Shown one piece after another: positions 26,163-27,993 of a DNA stretch of 27,993 bases. Where the stretch lies: contig BFEA01000056.1 of the NCBI GenBank assembly GCA_003427395.1, positions 4,046,113-4,074,105 of the forward strand, in the 5' to 3' direction. The notes under the pieces are model-generated. The model was not told the origin of the DNA and made no database searches. It worked only from the letters and a program-made list of their open reading frames with translations. The DNA is from Chara braunii (taxonomy: Eukaryota > Streptophyta > Charophyceae > Charales > Characeae). Both the position numbers and the translations under genes were made by a program. Position 1 is the stretch's first letter, and every line of letters begins with the position of its first letter.

Positions 26163-27592
26163 ACAAAGGGCCTTCCTACTAGGAACACAAGTCCCCGAGG
26201 GCATTCCCCTGATCGTAGCAGGCAATTTCAACGCCACTCCGGGCGAAAAACTAGATAGATGGTTTTCCCAGGAGACTCTCCCTTTCGCTGCGGTAGAGGA
26301 CGAGCAACTGATATCAGAATTTTGTGAAAATCTCTTGGTTTTCGACACCTTTCGCCGGCTGCACCCGCAGGACTGATCCTTTACATGCATAAGAGACCGC
26401 AACGCGACACGTTTATCCAAATCACGAATAAACCTTATCTTTCTTTCCAATGACCTGGAGGGGGCATTTCGCTGGTCATCCATCGTTCCACGCAGCCCGT
26501 TCCCAGGACTGTATCACAAGACATGTGGGCTAATATTAACAATAAGGAAAATGTCGGATCAAGGGTCGGGATCTTACAAACTTAACACCTTCCTCTTAAG
26601 GGATGACCCATTTAGACAGATGATTCGACTTGAATGGCAATTTTGGCGCCACCAAAAGCATCTCTTTGATTCAGTCTCTACTTAGTTCAATAATGGGTTA
26701 TTTTTCCTGGCTAAAAAGTGCAAGTAATTCTCTAAGGTCAGAGCGGTCCAATGCTATCAACAAGAATTGAGTATTCACAAGGAATTGCTAGACCTGGAAC
26801 AACATGAAGATTCACAGCATCTCACCATTTCCATTCAGAGAGTAAATGATCAACTGTTAAGATACGCACAACATAGATGGCAGGGAATCAGAATTCAAGG
26901 GAAAATGGCCAAGTTTACCCAGGAAGCCACGATGAACACTCACTTCTTCGCGATGGTTACGGCCCGTGCGCGAAGGACCGTAATTGAGGCACTCTATGAA
27001 CCAGACGGCAGGGAGGAGGTTATTGCAACCGATACCGCTCATTGTACATTAATCACAAGGATTTTTTCAAACAATTGTACATCTCTCAAATCCCGACCTC
27101 GCTGGGGGAAGTATGAGAAAGAGAACTCGAAGAATTCTTACTTCCTCTGGACAGACACCTTTCTCCGCAACAGCGCGACCGTTTGGAGGAGACTTTGACT
27201 AAGATGAAGTATGGGCTGCGCTTCTCGAAAGTATGAGAAAGAGAACTCGAAGAATTCTTACTTCCCATGGACAGAGACCTTTCTCCGCAACAACGCGACC
27301 GTTTGGAGGAGACTTTGACTACGATGAAGTATGGGCTGCGCTTCTCGAATTGAAGGAGGAAAAAAACCCAAGTATTGATGGCTTCCATAAAAAGTTTTGG
27401 GAAACGATGTGGACGGACTTAAGCTCGGACCTGTGGGACTACTACAAGGAGGTATGGGAAGTTGGGGAGATGGGGGAAGTAGTGGGAAAAGGGGTACTGT
27501 CGTTACTTTACAAAAAGGGGGATAAAATGAATATATCAGGAACTATAGACCGATCACCCTTCTAACAGCAATCTATAAAATACTTCATGGCA
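26163..27592 (+). mobile_element. L1-like non-LTR retrotransposon fragment
   Basis: It is truncated at both ends. The 5' part is the C-terminal half of an APE-type endonuclease: PLIVAGNFNATPG (normally GDFN), FDTFRRLHPQD, a TGA at 26374-26376 in place of Trp, FTCIRDRNATRLSKSRINLIF (normally SRID). A long helical linker follows (QQELSIHKELLDLEQHE, YAQHRWQGIRIQGKMAKFT, NTHFFAMVTARARR). The RT start is at 27310-27590: DEVWAALLELKEEK, PSIDGFHKKFWETMW, then, after a frame change, NYRPITLLTAIYKIL, the RT-1 block. Sequence stops resembling LINE just after 27,590. Loss of the acidic residues at two endonuclease positions, and several stops, show the copy is dead. Confidence 0.85.
27111..27350 (+). 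repeat. 120 bp tandem duplication within the LINE
   Basis: 27111-27230 and 27231-27350 are almost identical (GTATGAGAAAGAGAACTCGA at each start), differing at only a few positions. The unit is a multiple of three, so in the RT-containing frame the peptide DEVWAALLE appears twice. Confidence 0.95.
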
Positions 27593-27888
27593 AATCGTAT
27601 GGCGTCTATGAATAACCCCCGGTGGCGGACAAGCGCGGCCAAGTCCGCAGCCGCGGACGAGGCCGCGAGCCCGCGGACGCGCGGCTTTGGCGCCACGTGG
27701 CAGCCAAAGGGGAGGGGGTCTCGGGATTCGGGAACAACCATTCGGCGGCGCAACCCCTGCTCCAGCCCTCCACACAAAAAAAAAATGGAAAAAAAACATC
27801 TTTTGGTTGGGGGGGTTGGGCAGCGAACGAGGAGAAATGAAAGAAAAAAAAAATGAACGCATTTTTTTTTTATTTTTTTTTTTTTCTG

Positions 27889-27932
<44 letters not shown>

Positions 27933-27993
27933 GTGGTGGGGGAGGGGTCGCCCCACCCGCCCGCCACCCACCACGCGCGCGCGCACACACACA
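27593..27993. other. GC-rich segment and simple repeats
   Basis: 27610-27780 is GC-rich without a convincing gene. It is followed by A- and T-runs (27776-27885), then (GATT)n at 27891-27931 and (GC)n/(AC)n at 27973-27993. Overlapping ORFs here are low complexity. Confidence 0.6.

Noticed and set aside
27554-27990. Minus-strand ORFs of 142-144 residues at the right edge
   Set aside because: They translate the (GATT)n and A/T runs (INQS and KKK repeats) and have no domain.

Overview
The window looks like a piece of a large, repeat-rich eukaryotic nuclear genome. Reasons: a Ty3/gypsy retrotransposon, an L1-like LINE fragment, a foldback MITE, plausible GT-AG introns, long microsatellites, and no bacterial-style operons. 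The types of element (PHD-bearing gypsy, DUF7869-like transposase, ParB-like/Ulp1 element) fit a streptophyte or green alga, possibly a charophyte, but nothing here proves the species. I recognise no intact host gene. Almost everything readable is transposon-derived and broken by stops and frameshifts.

Layout. 1-3150: mostly non-coding, with an (AG)40 microsatellite and a decayed plus-strand gag-like remnant (2066-2379). 3151-9472 (minus strand): a 5'-truncated Ty3/gypsy element, read right to left as RT, RNase H, a PHD finger, integrase, then about 2 kb of unfamiliar coding sequence after the integrase. Its integrase zinc-binding motif is split by a roughly 520 bp foldback MITE (6257-6778). 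9473-11274 (minus): a DUF7869-like transposase, cut off by the gypsy fragment before its last conserved block. 11.6-17.7 kb: a repeat domain. It holds a 111 bp duplication, a 21 bp satellite (12.5-13.3 kb), a G-run, a TATA-like box, an 18/28 bp satellite (14.2-15.15 kb) that carries the same core in the opposite orientation, decayed coding, and a palindrome of about 0.5 kb centred near 17,250.

17,763-25,738 (plus): remains of one long gene or gene cluster. In order it shows a basic N-terminus, an unknown conserved region, acidic and lysine/arginine-rich stretches, a ParB/Srx-like domain, a degenerate N6/N4 (permuted) methyltransferase-like domain, a Gly/Ser-rich repeat region, at least one plausible intron, and a C-terminal Ulp1/C48-type cysteine protease. 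The short core of the satellite arrays recurs in the palindrome and inside the coding repeats at 23.3-23.8 kb. This suggests that the arrays, palindrome and gene belong to one large DNA element. 26,163-27,592 (plus): an L1-like LINE fragment (endonuclease C-terminus, linker, start of RT) with a 120 bp internal duplication. 27,593-27,993: GC-rich and simple repeats.

The most interesting items are the ParB-like + methyltransferase-like + Ulp1 element with its dispersed palindromic motif, and the PHD finger between RNase H and integrase. Domain calls come from reading motifs by eye; no database search was possible.
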